A stretch of DNA of 64,000 nucleotides, taken from Bacteroidetes bacterium UBA1312. GTDB lineage: Bacteria; Bacteroidota; Bacteroidia; Chitinophagales; Chitinophagaceae. A program made the position numbers and the translations under genes. Where the stretch lies: contig DBTQ01000001.1 of assembly GCA_002307135.1 (NCBI GenBank), forward strand, positions 124,001 through 188,000. The letters are read 5' to 3'. Below are positions 17,153 through 26,601 of the stretch, piece by piece (within the stretch, counting starts at the first letter, position 1; each line of letters opens with the position of its first letter). The notes beneath the pieces are model-generated. The model was given only the letters and a program-made list of their open reading frames with translations, ran no database searches and was not told the origin of the DNA.

Positions 17153-17845
17153 CTAAATAACTCCGGTAAAGGCATTTAATATAGCGCGTCCATCTATATT
17201 GTTTAGCTCTTTGCTACAGGCTCGTTCTGGATGAGGCATCATACCAAAAATATTTTTACTTGCATTGCAAATTCCTGCAATATTATCGATTGCTCCATTT
17301 GGATTGGCATCTAAATGTATTTCACCATTCTGATTACAATAACGGAAAATGATCTGATTATTATCTTTCAATTGCTGTAATGTAGCAGCGTCGGCATGAT
17401 AGCGACCTTCTCCATGCGCAATAGGTATCTGAAGTACTTGGTTTTTCGTTGTGTCGCTTACTATATTTCCGGCTACTTCACTTTTAATAAAAACATTTTT
17501 ACAAGCAAATTTTTGATGGTCATTTTGTAGCAATACACCAGGTAATAACCCCGATTCACAAAGAATCTGAAATCCATTACACACACCTAATACCTTGCCA
17601 CCATTATTTGCAAAATTAATCACTTGTTCCATCATTGGGCTAAAGCGAGCCAGTGCGCCACAACGCAAATAGTCACCATAAGAAAATCCTCCTGGTAATA
17701 CGATACAATCGTTTTTGTCGAACATACTGAGATCTTTGTCTTTATGCCAAAGCATAACGACTTCATGTTGTAGGTCGTCGCGTAGAGCGTGATACATGTC
17801 GCGGTCGCAATTGGAACCAGGGAAAACGATAACTCCGAATTTCAT
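17153..17845 (-). CDS. purQ: Phosphoribosylformylglycinamidine synthase, glutaminase subunit
   Basis: Start at ATG 17845 (MKFGVIVFPGSNCDRD), as in the family; the frame opens four codons earlier. The product has 230 residues. It is a class I glutamine amidotransferase with nucleophile Cys89 in LGVCNGFQIL, the loop PGGFSYGDYLRCGALAR, and the His and Glu of MPHPER near the C-terminus. It supplies ammonia to PurL in purine synthesis. Purine genes other than purQ are absent from the window. It starts 15 bp after the stop of the upstream membrane-protein gene. Confidence 0.95.
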   Translation of the reverse strand: MKFGVIVFPGSNCDRDMYHALRDDLQHEVVMLWHKDKDLSMFDKNDCIVLPGGFSYGDYLRCGALARFSPMMEQVINFANNGGKVLGVCNGFQILCESGLLPGVLLQNDHQKFACKNVFIKSEVAGNIVSDTTKNQVLQIPIAHGEGRYHADAATLQQLKDNNQIIFRYCNQNGEIHLDANPNGAIDNIAGICNASKNIFGMMPHPERACSKELNNIDGRAILNAFTGVI

Positions 17846-17860
17846 TTTAAAATACAAATT

Positions 17861-18847
17861 TTATTTTGGTAAAAATATTTGGCAAAACAGTACGAATGCG
17901 ATAGAGAAGTAAAAACTAATATTATTCATTCGTTTACTCTTTTCGTTATTAAAAACATGAGCCAGCATCAAACTCAATGGAAGCATGCAAGTCAACCATG
18001 CAGCATTGACTTTATTATCACAAAAAACAGAAGCTAATATTGAAAATACTAACAAAATACTCAACATAATCCAACATCTTCTTATATAGATAGTCGATTT
18101 GGGTAATTGTGATTGCATATTAAATAAACTTCCTGCGAATAAAATAAGAATGAATGACAAGCAGCCTAAGTAATAACTCGCTGGATGTATTTGCTTCGGC
18201 AAAGATATGCCAACATCTGGCCAGTGGCGCAATAATGGTAACTTATCGTATAAAAAAAGTACTACGCCTGTCAAGTACAATGGCATTATTACACCCAGCA
18301 ATGCAATAACCCATTCTCTTAAATGAAATGGTCGCAATATGCCAAGAGCAATAAATAGAAATGGTAAAAATATAATTGCCGAAAACTGTATTAATGCGGC
18401 CATCATGAGTAAAAGCCCAATGTTAAACAAGTTCTTGTTCGGGTGATGGGCTTGTTGCAGATTAAGAAGTTCATTAAGCGTTAATAATAACAGCCAATTG
18501 ATTATTATTTGTGAACTAAATTGACTTAAAGAAGGACTAGTAGATGTGATGATAATGTAAGAATAAGCCACTAGATAGGTTGTTTTTACATATAGTCTAT
18601 GGTTTGCCGCTATTGCATTTAGGTATATCGCTTGCAAATAAATCATTAGTACCGCAAAAAGGGTAAATGCAAATGCCGATTTGCCTAAAAAAAGCCTCAA
18701 CAAATTGAGTACTGATCCATATACAACTTGGGATTCAAGTGCCTGTGGATATACTGGATGTATTAAGGCTTGCATTTTTATAGCCAATGCAAAAATAAAA
18801 AGGAGCACGGCCGTATAAGGGCTGTTGTTGCGAATAATGTTCAGCAC
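17861..18847 (-). CDS. Polytopic membrane protein, DUF6427-like
   Basis: The 328-residue, very hydrophobic protein has about nine or ten predicted membrane helices. The N-terminal pattern NIIRNNSPYTAVLLFIFALA and the helix with FLPFLFIALGILRPFHLREW resemble the Bacteroidota family DUF6427, often found near nucleotide-synthesis genes. No catalytic motif is visible. It is tightly packed: 15 bp after the secreted-protein gene upstream and 15 bp before purQ. Confidence 0.6.
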   Translation of the reverse strand: MLNIIRNNSPYTAVLLFIFALAIKMQALIHPVYPQALESQVVYGSVLNLLRLFLGKSAFAFTLFAVLMIYLQAIYLNAIAANHRLYVKTTYLVAYSYIIITSTSPSLSQFSSQIIINWLLLLTLNELLNLQQAHHPNKNLFNIGLLLMMAALIQFSAIIFLPFLFIALGILRPFHLREWVIALLGVIMPLYLTGVVLFLYDKLPLLRHWPDVGISLPKQIHPASYYLGCLSFILILFAGSLFNMQSQLPKSTIYIRRCWIMLSILLVFSILASVFCDNKVNAAWLTCMLPLSLMLAHVFNNEKSKRMNNISFYFSIAFVLFCQIFLPK

Positions 18848-18862
18848 TCAGCAAATTTTGCG

Positions 18863-20326
18863 CTAAAGTACAATTTTAGCGAAGCATATTTGCTTTTTAT
18901 GAAGGCAAGGCACAACTATTTCTCTAGAATCTACCTGTTTCCCCATGCGAGGTAGCCAATCCGGATCATCATTGCTTCCTGTATCCATAAAACCATTCGA
19001 TATTTTGCCACTAGCGTCTATGGAGCTTAGTTGAATTCGAGAGCGCCGGGTGTCGAAATCGTTGAATAAAAACCCAAGTCCGCCACCTGTATTGAGCATT
19101 GTATAAGACGAAAAAATGCCGCCATCTTCTTGTGAGTATTGCTCTTTATGAATTATTGAATGCCATTCCATTTCACCATTTGCATTGTAGGAAAGTGCGA
19201 TTATGTCATTGAAATGATATTCGCGAATTGATTGTGTCATCATCGGGGAATAATAAAAGGAATAAAATCCCATGCCGGGTAAATAGCTATTGCGTGTGGT
19301 CATATATGATTCTTCTGCAATCAGCACAAAACCACCATCATTTTTAATAATTAGTTGATTTATTTTAAATTCATTTAATGCTTTCTGTTTACGACGTATT
19401 CCTGTTTCTGCACGTAATTGCTCATTGAAAGGAATGGATTTAATGTATTGTAATGAGTCTGTATTCATGTCATAAGCTGCTGCGATTGCACCATCATTAT
19501 TGCCGTTTTTTTGAGTAGAGAAAAATGCACCTACATAAATTTTATTGTTAATATTATCAATGCGTTGATATGGGTATTCTAGATAATTATCATTCAATGG
19601 TAGTCCAATTGTTTTAAATCCGGGATCCTCTTGTTTAATAGACAGTAATTCATATTCGTCTGAAAAATTTCGATTGCCTATTTGAGAATAGACCGGAAGA
19701 TAAAATCGGCCGGCATTGCTAATCATACCCTTACCATGTGTAATGTATTCCCCACCATCAAAGCTTAATTTTTGTCGTTTGGTAATTTTTAACTGCAGTG
19801 GGTCTAACCAATATGTGGTAAATGTTATGTTTTTCCTTTTGGTTTTTGTGTTGTACACTACAATCTGCTTTCTGTCTTCGGAAACAGCTGTAGCAAAATA
19901 TTCGCGATTGTTGCTGCCAAAAAAACCTGATTTTTTTACATCAATTTTTAGTGGGCCTTTTAATAAGCGCCCATGATCGTCTAACAATGCTGCGTATTGA
20001 GTGATTTGTGTACCATCTACAGCCTGATATAAGACGATCATCTGTTGTTCGAAAGGTATAAACTGAATGTTTTCTATTTTTTCAGGAAAAAAATCAAGAA
20101 TAACTGTCGCTTGTATTGACATGTCGCTATTGTAGGCATCCAAAAAATATTCACTATTCAGCGATCTGAATGTATAAAGCTTACCATTTACTTTTCCTAC
20201 TACAGACATATCACTGTTTCGGATGTCATAAGGCTGATACGCTGAATAGTTTATTTGTTGCGCGTGTGTAATTGGAATATTGTTGAATGCAATTAATATT
20301 ATTGCAATAATCAATTGTTTTTTCAT
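18863..20326 (-). CDS. Secreted protein of unknown function
   Basis: The 487-residue protein has a signal peptide (1-22, ending ITHAQ). The mature part is beta-strand rich with repeated blocks of the form strand-turn-strand and segments such as NREYFATAVSEDRKQIVVYN, GEMEWHSIIHKEQ and LGFLFNDFDTRRSRIQLSSI. This suggests a beta-propeller-like fold. I do not recognise a named family. It is part of the purQ-ubiA-dapB run, 24 bp after the DCC gene. Confidence 0.6.
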   Translation of the reverse strand: MKKQLIIAIILIAFNNIPITHAQQINYSAYQPYDIRNSDMSVVGKVNGKLYTFRSLNSEYFLDAYNSDMSIQATVILDFFPEKIENIQFIPFEQQMIVLYQAVDGTQITQYAALLDDHGRLLKGPLKIDVKKSGFFGSNNREYFATAVSEDRKQIVVYNTKTKRKNITFTTYWLDPLQLKITKRQKLSFDGGEYITHGKGMISNAGRFYLPVYSQIGNRNFSDEYELLSIKQEDPGFKTIGLPLNDNYLEYPYQRIDNINNKIYVGAFFSTQKNGNNDGAIAAAYDMNTDSLQYIKSIPFNEQLRAETGIRRKQKALNEFKINQLIIKNDGGFVLIAEESYMTTRNSYLPGMGFYSFYYSPMMTQSIREYHFNDIIALSYNANGEMEWHSIIHKEQYSQEDGGIFSSYTMLNTGGGLGFLFNDFDTRRSRIQLSSIDASGKISNGFMDTGSNDDPDWLPRMGKQVDSREIVVPCLHKKQICFAKIVL

Positions 20327-20350
20327 AGCTATAATTATTATAACGTAGTC

Positions 20351-20758
20351 CTAGTCTAAAAATTTGGTTTTTAATTCATGTGTTGGTATGATACATTCGT
20401 CCCGTTTGCCCCAAATGCTATAACGATTTTTGGCTATAAAATTATACATAGCGTCCCTAATAAAACCAGGCATTAACAAAAATAATCCTGCAAGTTTATA
20501 TCCTCTACCTAACTCAATAAATGTACGTAATGCCGCATCTGATCGGATATATATATTATCGTCGATTTCTAAAATAAGGGAGTCCGGCACTCCATTATTC
20601 TGGGATTTAAGTGTCGAAAGAATATTTAACCCGGCTTTTGATTGTAATGATGCAAATTGAAAACGACTTTCTCTGTCGCGCCTAATGACAAATTGCACCC
20701 AATGGTTACACAAGTTGCAAACGCCATCAAAATACAATATTGCTTGTTTTTTTGGCAT
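20351..20758 (-). CDS. DCC-family thiol-disulfide oxidoreductase-like protein (DUF393)
   Basis: The 135-residue protein opens with the family signature ILYFDGVCNLCNHWVQFVI (Cys14 and Cys17 as a CxxC-like pair), then RRDRESRFQFASLQS. The C-terminal WGKRDECIIP is also typical. The family has a thioredoxin-like fold; its substrates are largely unknown. It sits 21 bp after the small lipoprotein gene in the same operon. Confidence 0.85.
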   Translation of the reverse strand: MPKKQAILYFDGVCNLCNHWVQFVIRRDRESRFQFASLQSKAGLNILSTLKSQNNGVPDSLILEIDDNIYIRSDAALRTFIELGRGYKLAGLFLLMPGFIRDAMYNFIAKNRYSIWGKRDECIIPTHELKTKFLD

Positions 20759-20779
20759 AATTGATAAAGCCTGTTTGTG

Positions 20780-21052
20780 CTATTTTGCGGTGTCTATTTT
20801 TGAAGAGTCGGTTCGAGATGTGTTTACTCTGTGTTGTTGTGCCGCCATAATTGAATCTGTTTTGGCTTTTACTTCAATACTTATCCTGTTATTTAGATCT
20901 TCCATTGCTTTTGTATTTATTTCTTGAAGCCTTTCTCCAACAATAGAATCAATTTTGGCATTTATTTCACTTTCTTTCAATGTCCTTTTTTTGCTCTTGC
21001 AAGCAGTCATCCCTAACGTTAGCAGTAAAACTAGTATTGTAAATTTCCTCAT
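20780..21052 (-). CDS. Small lipoprotein with coiled coil
   Basis: The 90-residue protein has a lipobox LGMTAC (Cys18) after a short hydrophobic signal, and then a highly charged helical stretch (KESEINAKIDSIVGERLQEI and onward to about residue 70). The stretch has heptad spacing typical of a trimeric coiled coil. It is probably an inner- or outer-membrane-tethered lipoprotein. It is the first gene of the minus-strand run to dapB; a -7-like element (reverse complement TACCTTTG) lies at 21072-21079, 20 bp upstream. Confidence 0.6.
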   Translation of the reverse strand: MRKFTILVLLLTLGMTACKSKKRTLKESEINAKIDSIVGERLQEINTKAMEDLNNRISIEVKAKTDSIMAAQQHRVNTSRTDSSKIDTAK

Positions 21053-21154
21053 TTTGTATAATTGATATTGGCAAAGGTATTACGCTCAGCAAAAAATGCC
21101 TGTTAAATAAAGAGAAAAATAAAGAACAACTTATAAAATGCGGATATAATTGTT

Positions 21155-21193
21155 GAGCCAATAGTGAAGTTGTAATAAGATCACTGTTGGCTC
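21155..21193. terminator. Hairpin downstream of the DUF349 gene
   Basis: Thirteen-base arms (21155-21167 and 21181-21193, GAGCCAA/TTGGCTC core) pair with one G-U wobble around a 13-base loop, 29 bp after the DUF349 stop. The T-run is weak, so termination efficiency is uncertain. Confidence 0.5.
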
Positions 21194-21222
21194 TTAATAA
21201 AAATAATTGTTGTTTAATGTTG

Positions 21223-22833
21223 TCAATTGCTTGCTACCGACTGTTCATTTTCTTGGGTACGTTCTCTATTGTTTTGATGCTCAAGCTGCATTAATTGTTC
21301 TGTAACCTCTTTTATTTTTTCTTCTTGATTTTTCAAACGTTTCTCGTTTTGAATAATTAATGACGCGAGGTGTAATTTTAATTCTTCCGATTTGGGGCCT
21401 TGTGTAATATTATCTAAGTCAATTTTAAATTCCTCAAGTCTTATTTTTGTTTCCTCATATTCTTGTTTCAAGGTTTCCAAGAATGATTTTGTTTGATTGA
21501 GCCGATCTGTTTTTTGTTTTTCAAAATATTGCTTCCGACGCGCTCTGTCTTCGTCTTTTCTATTGAAGAAATATTTACGTGCAGACAGGAATTGATTCCA
21601 TAGTACTTCACTGTGTTCTTTAGCTACATGACCTATTTGTTTCCATTTGTCGAGCAAAATATTCATTTCCTCAGATGCTTCACGCCAATTGTTTGAATTC
21701 TTCAATTCTTCAGCGCGATTAATGAGTTCTATTTTTTTTGTATAATTCTCATCAAGTGTTGCTTTGTACGTTTCAGTATGAATTCGTTTGGCTTGAAAAA
21801 AAGAATCCCTTGCCGCAACAAACTTTTCCCATAGTGAAGTATTATGTTCCGCTGGTACATGACCAATGTTTTTCCATTCAGTCATGAGTTGTGTCAGTAT
21901 GGAGGATGTACTATTCCATTCTGTACTATTTTTGAGTGCTTCAGCTTTTTCCACCAAAGCAAGCTTTAAGGCATAGTTCGCTTCTTGTTCGGCCTGTATT
22001 TGATCTGAGTGGATTTTTTTTCTGTCAAAAAAAATATTCTTAGCGCTAATAAACCTTTGCCAAAGTATTTCATTTTTTTCTTGGATCGTACGTCCTGTAT
22101 TTTTCCATTCTTCCAATAGCTGCTTATATTGCTCTGTGGTTTCTTTCCAATTTTCAGAGTCTGTAAGAGCTTCCGCTTTTTCTACGATCTCCATTTTTAA
22201 ATCTAAATTTTGGAGCATTTCTTTATCAATATCGTCCTGATGTTCTCGCTTTTTTTCAAAAAAACTATTTTTAATTGCTTCGAATTTTGTCCAAAGCTCT
22301 TCATTTCTTTTTTTATCAATAAACCCGAGTGTTTTCCATTGTTCTGTAAGTTCACGGAATCGTTGGGTTGCATCTTTCCAATTGTTATTTTCAATAACAA
22401 TACTTTCTGCTTTGGCTACCAGCTCTGCTTTGGCTTTGTAATTTTCAGCAATTATATTTTCTAAATGATTTTCCCAATTTTCGATGGTTTTGAGGAGGGT
22501 ACTAAAATTGCCAATAGCATTAGTATGACTAATGTATTCACGGAGACGCATCACTTTAGACGATAATTTTATTTTATCTTCGGTGTCGTCCCATTCTTTT
22601 TTCAATTCTTCCGTTTTGATTAAAAGCTCAGAGAATTTTTCCAAAAGACTAGTTATTACTGCATCTCCATTGTAGCTATTGAGGGTTGCTATTATTTTAT
22701 CTTTCAGGAATGAAATAGTTAGAGCTCCGTTTTCTTGCAAAGTGCAAAATTCCTTTCCATCAAAGGTTTTGGAAGTCCACCAAATCTGTAGATTATTGTC
22801 CGGAGTTGAGTTAATAACGCTATCTGTGCTCAT
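21223..22833 (-). CDS. DUF349-domain repeat protein
   Basis: The 536-residue charged helical protein has no signal peptide. At least four or five copies of the DUF349 helical-hairpin unit (about 70 residues each) run from about residue 135 to 470. Each contains the pattern W.......L...WK..G......-...LW..F..A...FF..K: WKTLGFIDKKRNEELWTKF, WKNTGRTIQEKNEILWQRF, WKNIGHVPAEHNTSLWEKF and WKQIGHVAKEHSEVLWNQF. A C-terminal coiled coil ends the protein. Family members occur throughout Bacteroidota; their role is not settled. It stands alone as a transcription unit. Confidence 0.85.
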   Translation of the reverse strand: MSTDSVINSTPDNNLQIWWTSKTFDGKEFCTLQENGALTISFLKDKIIATLNSYNGDAVITSLLEKFSELLIKTEELKKEWDDTEDKIKLSSKVMRLREYISHTNAIGNFSTLLKTIENWENHLENIIAENYKAKAELVAKAESIVIENNNWKDATQRFRELTEQWKTLGFIDKKRNEELWTKFEAIKNSFFEKKREHQDDIDKEMLQNLDLKMEIVEKAEALTDSENWKETTEQYKQLLEEWKNTGRTIQEKNEILWQRFISAKNIFFDRKKIHSDQIQAEQEANYALKLALVEKAEALKNSTEWNSTSSILTQLMTEWKNIGHVPAEHNTSLWEKFVAARDSFFQAKRIHTETYKATLDENYTKKIELINRAEELKNSNNWREASEEMNILLDKWKQIGHVAKEHSEVLWNQFLSARKYFFNRKDEDRARRKQYFEKQKTDRLNQTKSFLETLKQEYEETKIRLEEFKIDLDNITQGPKSEELKLHLASLIIQNEKRLKNQEEKIKEVTEQLMQLEHQNNRERTQENEQSVASN

Positions 22834-22916
22834 ATCGCTTTGAAAAATATAACAATAGGTTGAAGGTATGCACTTTATTTTGTAAATACAAGCACTCGCT
22901 TTTTTGTTGAAATGTT

Positions 22917-22949
22917 AAAAAAATAAAGCCCCAAATCGAGGGGCTTTAT
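22917..22949 (-). terminator. Terminator after the DUF4197 gene
   Basis: Ten-base arms ATAAAGCCCC (22923-22932) and GGGGCTTTAT (22940-22949) enclose a 7-base loop. The A-run at 22917-22923 becomes a U-tract on the minus strand. It begins 30 bp after the stop of the minus gene 22980-23780. Confidence 0.85.
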
Positions 22950-22979
22950 AGTTATTGAAAATTAAGATTTGTATAAGGG

Positions 22980-23780
22980 TTATTTAGCGCTAAATACTTT
23001 TTGAATAAGGCTATTAGCAGCACTTGCAGGATCAATTCTTATTTTCTTTTCTTCTTGCCCGATAGTAGTGAAAAGTCCGCTTAATGCGCGATCTGTTACA
23101 TACCCGGTAAGATCAGTATTTACTTTGTTTTTAATGATTGGTAAAGTATTGTAAGTAGTAAAAACACTGTTCCATAAGCTTTGAACATTGAATTTTCCCA
23201 TGGATTGTGCAATGACAGGTCGGAATGCTGCAGCGAGTGACGACGAAGTCTTTATCCGAAGAAGATCTGTTGCGGCAGTATTACCTCCTTTTAAGATGGT
23301 CATTCCATCTTGTATTGAAAAAGATGTAATCGCATTTACCAAAATTGGTAAGGCTTGTTTAGAGGCATCTTCAGCAGCCCGATTCATTGACATGACTAAT
23401 TTGTCAGTTAGATTACCAAATCCAAATTGTCGAAGCCTGTTTTCTATTTGGCTTACCTCAGGTGGCATTAATATTTTAATTAACTGATTACCAAAAAAGC
23501 CATTAGTTTGAGAAAGGTTGTTGGTTGCATTTCTTGCGCCAACCTGCAGAGCTTGCCGCAAGCCGCTAGTAATATCAGAGTTGGTCAGATAGCTTAATGG
23601 AGTTGAGCTGCTATTGCCATTTGAGTTATTCGCAGTAACTTTTCCTCCATTGTTATTGCTCCCGCCATTAAGGGCGCTGGAAACCGTTCCTAATATGTCA
23701 TTGATGGATTGTGCCTGCACCGTATGATTCAGTGAAGGCAAGCCTCCTGCAAATATTATCGTAAAAATGATCTTTTTCAT
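22980..23780 (-). CDS. DUF4197-domain exported protein
   Basis: The 266-residue protein has a signal peptide (1-23, ending VQAQ), an Asn/Ser/Gly-rich linker (about 35-65), and then the all-helical DUF4197 domain to the C-terminus. Family marks include SGLRQALQVGARNA, FFGNQLIKILMPPE, MNRAAEDASKQALPI and LTGYVTDRALSGLFTTIGQEE. The function is unknown; the family is common in Gram-negative periplasm. A -7-like element (TATATTTG on the minus strand, 23822-23829) lies about 40 bp upstream. Confidence 0.85.
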   Translation of the reverse strand: MKKIIFTIIFAGGLPSLNHTVQAQSINDILGTVSSALNGGSNNNGGKVTANNSNGNSSSTPLSYLTNSDITSGLRQALQVGARNATNNLSQTNGFFGNQLIKILMPPEVSQIENRLRQFGFGNLTDKLVMSMNRAAEDASKQALPILVNAITSFSIQDGMTILKGGNTAATDLLRIKTSSSLAAAFRPVIAQSMGKFNVQSLWNSVFTTYNTLPIIKNKVNTDLTGYVTDRALSGLFTTIGQEEKKIRIDPASAANSLIQKVFSAK

Positions 23781-23849
23781 ATAATGTTGTCTTTTTAGAT
23801 TTGCTATATAATTGATTGCAACAAATATAATGCCAAAAATAACTAGTTG

Positions 23850-26381
23850 TTACTTTTGCATCCCGCCGCCATTGCCACCACCACTATTATCATCGTCTCC
23901 AGATTTTAAATTAGAGTCTCTTTCTTTAGATTCTTTTTTAGGGCTGTCTGAGTTATTCTGTTTTGATCTTTTGCCAGATCCAAACATTTTGTTTCCTGCA
24001 TCACTTTTACCAAATTTGTAGGTAAAGGTAATTGTTGCAATTTGGGTCTCTCTGTTTCTATAAGAGGTTTGGTCGTACAAAGCCAAATTATAAACTGTAG
24101 TATATTTTCTAGTGTTGAAGATGTCACTAACATTAAATGTAATACTTGCTTTATTTTTCATGAAAGTAGCTTTGATGGCTGCATCTATCCAATATACTTC
24201 TTTCAGTGTACCCTGTGCGGCAGGTTTTGCACTTTCATAGTTGCCCATCAGTTGAACAGAGATGGCTTTACTCAATTTATAATTTGTATTCAATTTGCTG
24301 AACCAACTGAACCCAGAATTATTGATGCTCGGGTCAATATTGCTTCCCATTATTTTATTCTGGAAAAAATTACAGCTTAACGTTGCATCCCAAGCTTTTG
24401 TTATCTGTGTTCTACCTGTAAGCTCTAGCCCGTAAGTCGTACCATAACTCAGGTTTACTGGTTCTGAAAAGCTAGTGCCATCTGCGTATGGTCTAGTGTA
24501 ATTTTGGATTAAATTGGTAATGCGTTGATAGTAAATACTGGCGATTAAATTTGTACTTTTAGGCAATTGAGCATTATACGCCAGTTCGAAGTTGTCAATA
24601 AATTCGGGTTTTAAGTTTGGGTTACCTGAAGTCGTATCCAATGCATTCGCTACATTTAAGTAGGGTATCATTTGCATGAAAAATGGTCGATTTGTGCGTT
24701 TGGTATAGTTCAGATAAACTTGTTGGCTTTTGTCTATTTGGTAAGCCAGGTATGCAGAGGGAAACAGGTTTACAAAATTATTAGAATAATTTTGGCTCGT
24801 TACATTTGACGCTTCACCAGAATATCCTGCATACTCCAGTCTTAAACCTGCCTGATAACTCCATTTTTTTTGTTGATCATTGAAGCTAACATAAGCAGCA
24901 TGTGTTTGTTGGTTGTACTTATAAGCGCTATGCAAAAAAGTATCGAAGACAGGAGTCTGCCCCGGTACAGTAATAACCGGATTGTTTGCACTATTGAACC
25001 AGAAATTTTGTGTTTTTACTCCAGCTTCCAATTTGCCTTCTTTAGTAAGGAATGGCGTGCTGTAATCTACTTGTGCATTGATGCTGTTATTCCCGCCAGT
25101 ACTCGGAATACTTTGTAACTCCGGACCGTATTGCAGATTTCCATTATGGTCGTAAGTATTGGAGGTCAAGGTCTGTTCGTGTGTAGAATTGGCTATGGCA
25201 TAAGTGACGTCTGCTGTTAATTCTTGTTTTGGTTTTTTGAATTTGTGTTTGTAATTCAAATTAGTAGAGGTAGTGGTGGGACCACCAGTAAATTTTTCAT
25301 AACGGTCTTGATAATTATAAATATCACTGGGTGCGTCATACAAATTGTAAGTGGCATTACCTTTTGATCCGAAACGCATGATGTTTACGTTTTGTGTCAA
25401 TGAAATTGTATTGTTTTTGTTTATTGTGTATTCTGCAGTCAGCGCGTTAAACCATCCGAAAAATTGACGCTGATAATCAGATTTGGTAAATGATGACGTA
25501 TCGCTGAATAAATTTTTTCTGCTTACTGTTCCCCTGTTATAATTATTATTGTCGCGAAAATTACTGTTTAAGGAAAAATTCCACTTGTCGTTTTTTAGGT
25601 TCATATTGATGCCTCCGTTATATTTATCACGAGTGCCAATTCCTAAGGTCGCAGAACCGTTCAATCCTATGTTTTTGTCTTTTTTCGTAATGATATTGAG
25701 AATCCCCGTACTTCCTTGTGCATCATATTTAGAAGATGGGTTAGTAATTACTTCGACACTTTCCACACTTGCAGCTGGTAAGGACTGTAAGGCAGACGCA
25801 ACATCTCCACCCATTAGCGTTGCCGGACGGCCATCAATGAGTATGGTTACATTACTTTTACCACGCAGGCTCACATTCCCATCGGCATCTACAGTTACTG
25901 AAGGTACGTTTTGGAGCATGTCGGCGGCGCTACCACCTGCGGATGTTATGTTTTTATCGACGTTGAAGGTTTTTTTGTCGATACTCATTTCAAGCAAGTT
26001 GCGCTCCTTCACGATTTCCACACCTTTTAGTGTCGTTTCAGATTTCGATAGTGTAATGTCGCTCATCTTTTTGTTACTGCCAATAACAGCGATATCAATT
26101 TCTTCAATTATTTTATCGCCAAAACCCAATGCGTTGATACGTAATTTGTATTTCCCAGCATTTGCTACTTCTATGGTGTAACTTCCGTCGTCGCCGGTAA
26201 CATCACCACCCGCTACAGTACCGTCTTCTTGCCGTAATAGGGTGACGTTGGCATCTGGGGTTGGTTTTTTACTTTGGTCGATGATGCGGCCGCTGATTAT
26301 TGATTTAGCAATTTGTGCAAAAGATGCTTGAGTGCCAAACGTGCAGGTGAAAATTAGTAGTGTAGAAACGATTTGTTTCAT
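23850..26381 (-). CDS. TonB-receptor-like outer-membrane barrel with carboxypeptidase-regulatory domain
   Basis: Start taken at ATG 26381 (MKQIVSTLLIF), which gives a clean signal peptide ending SFAQ; the frame runs to 26447 but adds non-signal residues. The 843-residue protein has an N-terminal carboxypeptidase-regulatory-like domain (about 25-105, ISGRIIDQSKKPTPDANVTL). A plug domain follows (about 120-230: DMLQNVPSVTVDADGNVSLR, NPSSKYDAQGSTGILNIITK), then a large beta barrel ending TITFTYKFG. Unusually, about 58 hydrophilic residues rich in Lys, Ser, Asp and Gly follow the last strand (ending GGGNGGGMQK). The substrate is unknown; there is no SusD partner. A weak promoter (CATCTTTG on the minus strand near 26419-26426) fits this start. 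Confidence 0.85.
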   Translation of the reverse strand: MKQIVSTLLIFTCTFGTQASFAQIAKSIISGRIIDQSKKPTPDANVTLLRQEDGTVAGGDVTGDDGSYTIEVANAGKYKLRINALGFGDKIIEEIDIAVIGSNKKMSDITLSKSETTLKGVEIVKERNLLEMSIDKKTFNVDKNITSAGGSAADMLQNVPSVTVDADGNVSLRGKSNVTILIDGRPATLMGGDVASALQSLPAASVESVEVITNPSSKYDAQGSTGILNIITKKDKNIGLNGSATLGIGTRDKYNGGINMNLKNDKWNFSLNSNFRDNNNYNRGTVSRKNLFSDTSSFTKSDYQRQFFGWFNALTAEYTINKNNTISLTQNVNIMRFGSKGNATYNLYDAPSDIYNYQDRYEKFTGGPTTTSTNLNYKHKFKKPKQELTADVTYAIANSTHEQTLTSNTYDHNGNLQYGPELQSIPSTGGNNSINAQVDYSTPFLTKEGKLEAGVKTQNFWFNSANNPVITVPGQTPVFDTFLHSAYKYNQQTHAAYVSFNDQQKKWSYQAGLRLEYAGYSGEASNVTSQNYSNNFVNLFPSAYLAYQIDKSQQVYLNYTKRTNRPFFMQMIPYLNVANALDTTSGNPNLKPEFIDNFELAYNAQLPKSTNLIASIYYQRITNLIQNYTRPYADGTSFSEPVNLSYGTTYGLELTGRTQITKAWDATLSCNFFQNKIMGSNIDPSINNSGFSWFSKLNTNYKLSKAISVQLMGNYESAKPAAQGTLKEVYWIDAAIKATFMKNKASITFNVSDIFNTRKYTTVYNLALYDQTSYRNRETQIATITFTYKFGKSDAGNKMFGSGKRSKQNNSDSPKKESKERDSNLKSGDDDNSGGGNGGGMQK

Positions 26382-26601
26382 GTATGTAAAATTGTGTAAG
26401 GTGTTTTGAAAATAGCAGCAAAGATGAAGAAATAGCGGCAGACACAATGCGTAATCTTATTATTAACTAGTTAAAGATTGTGTAAAAGGGGTAGAATATG
26501 AAAATGTGCCTGCTAAATTTAATGCGCTTTTTTACAACCATTATACTGAGGGAAACAAGTTGTATGTATCATTGCATATAGAAGTACTAATCAAATATGC
26601 T

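Noticed and set aside
25549..26181. Plus-strand frame of 210 codons inside the receptor gene
   Set aside because: It is the antisense of the plug and regulatory domains of the receptor at 23850-26381 and has no own features.
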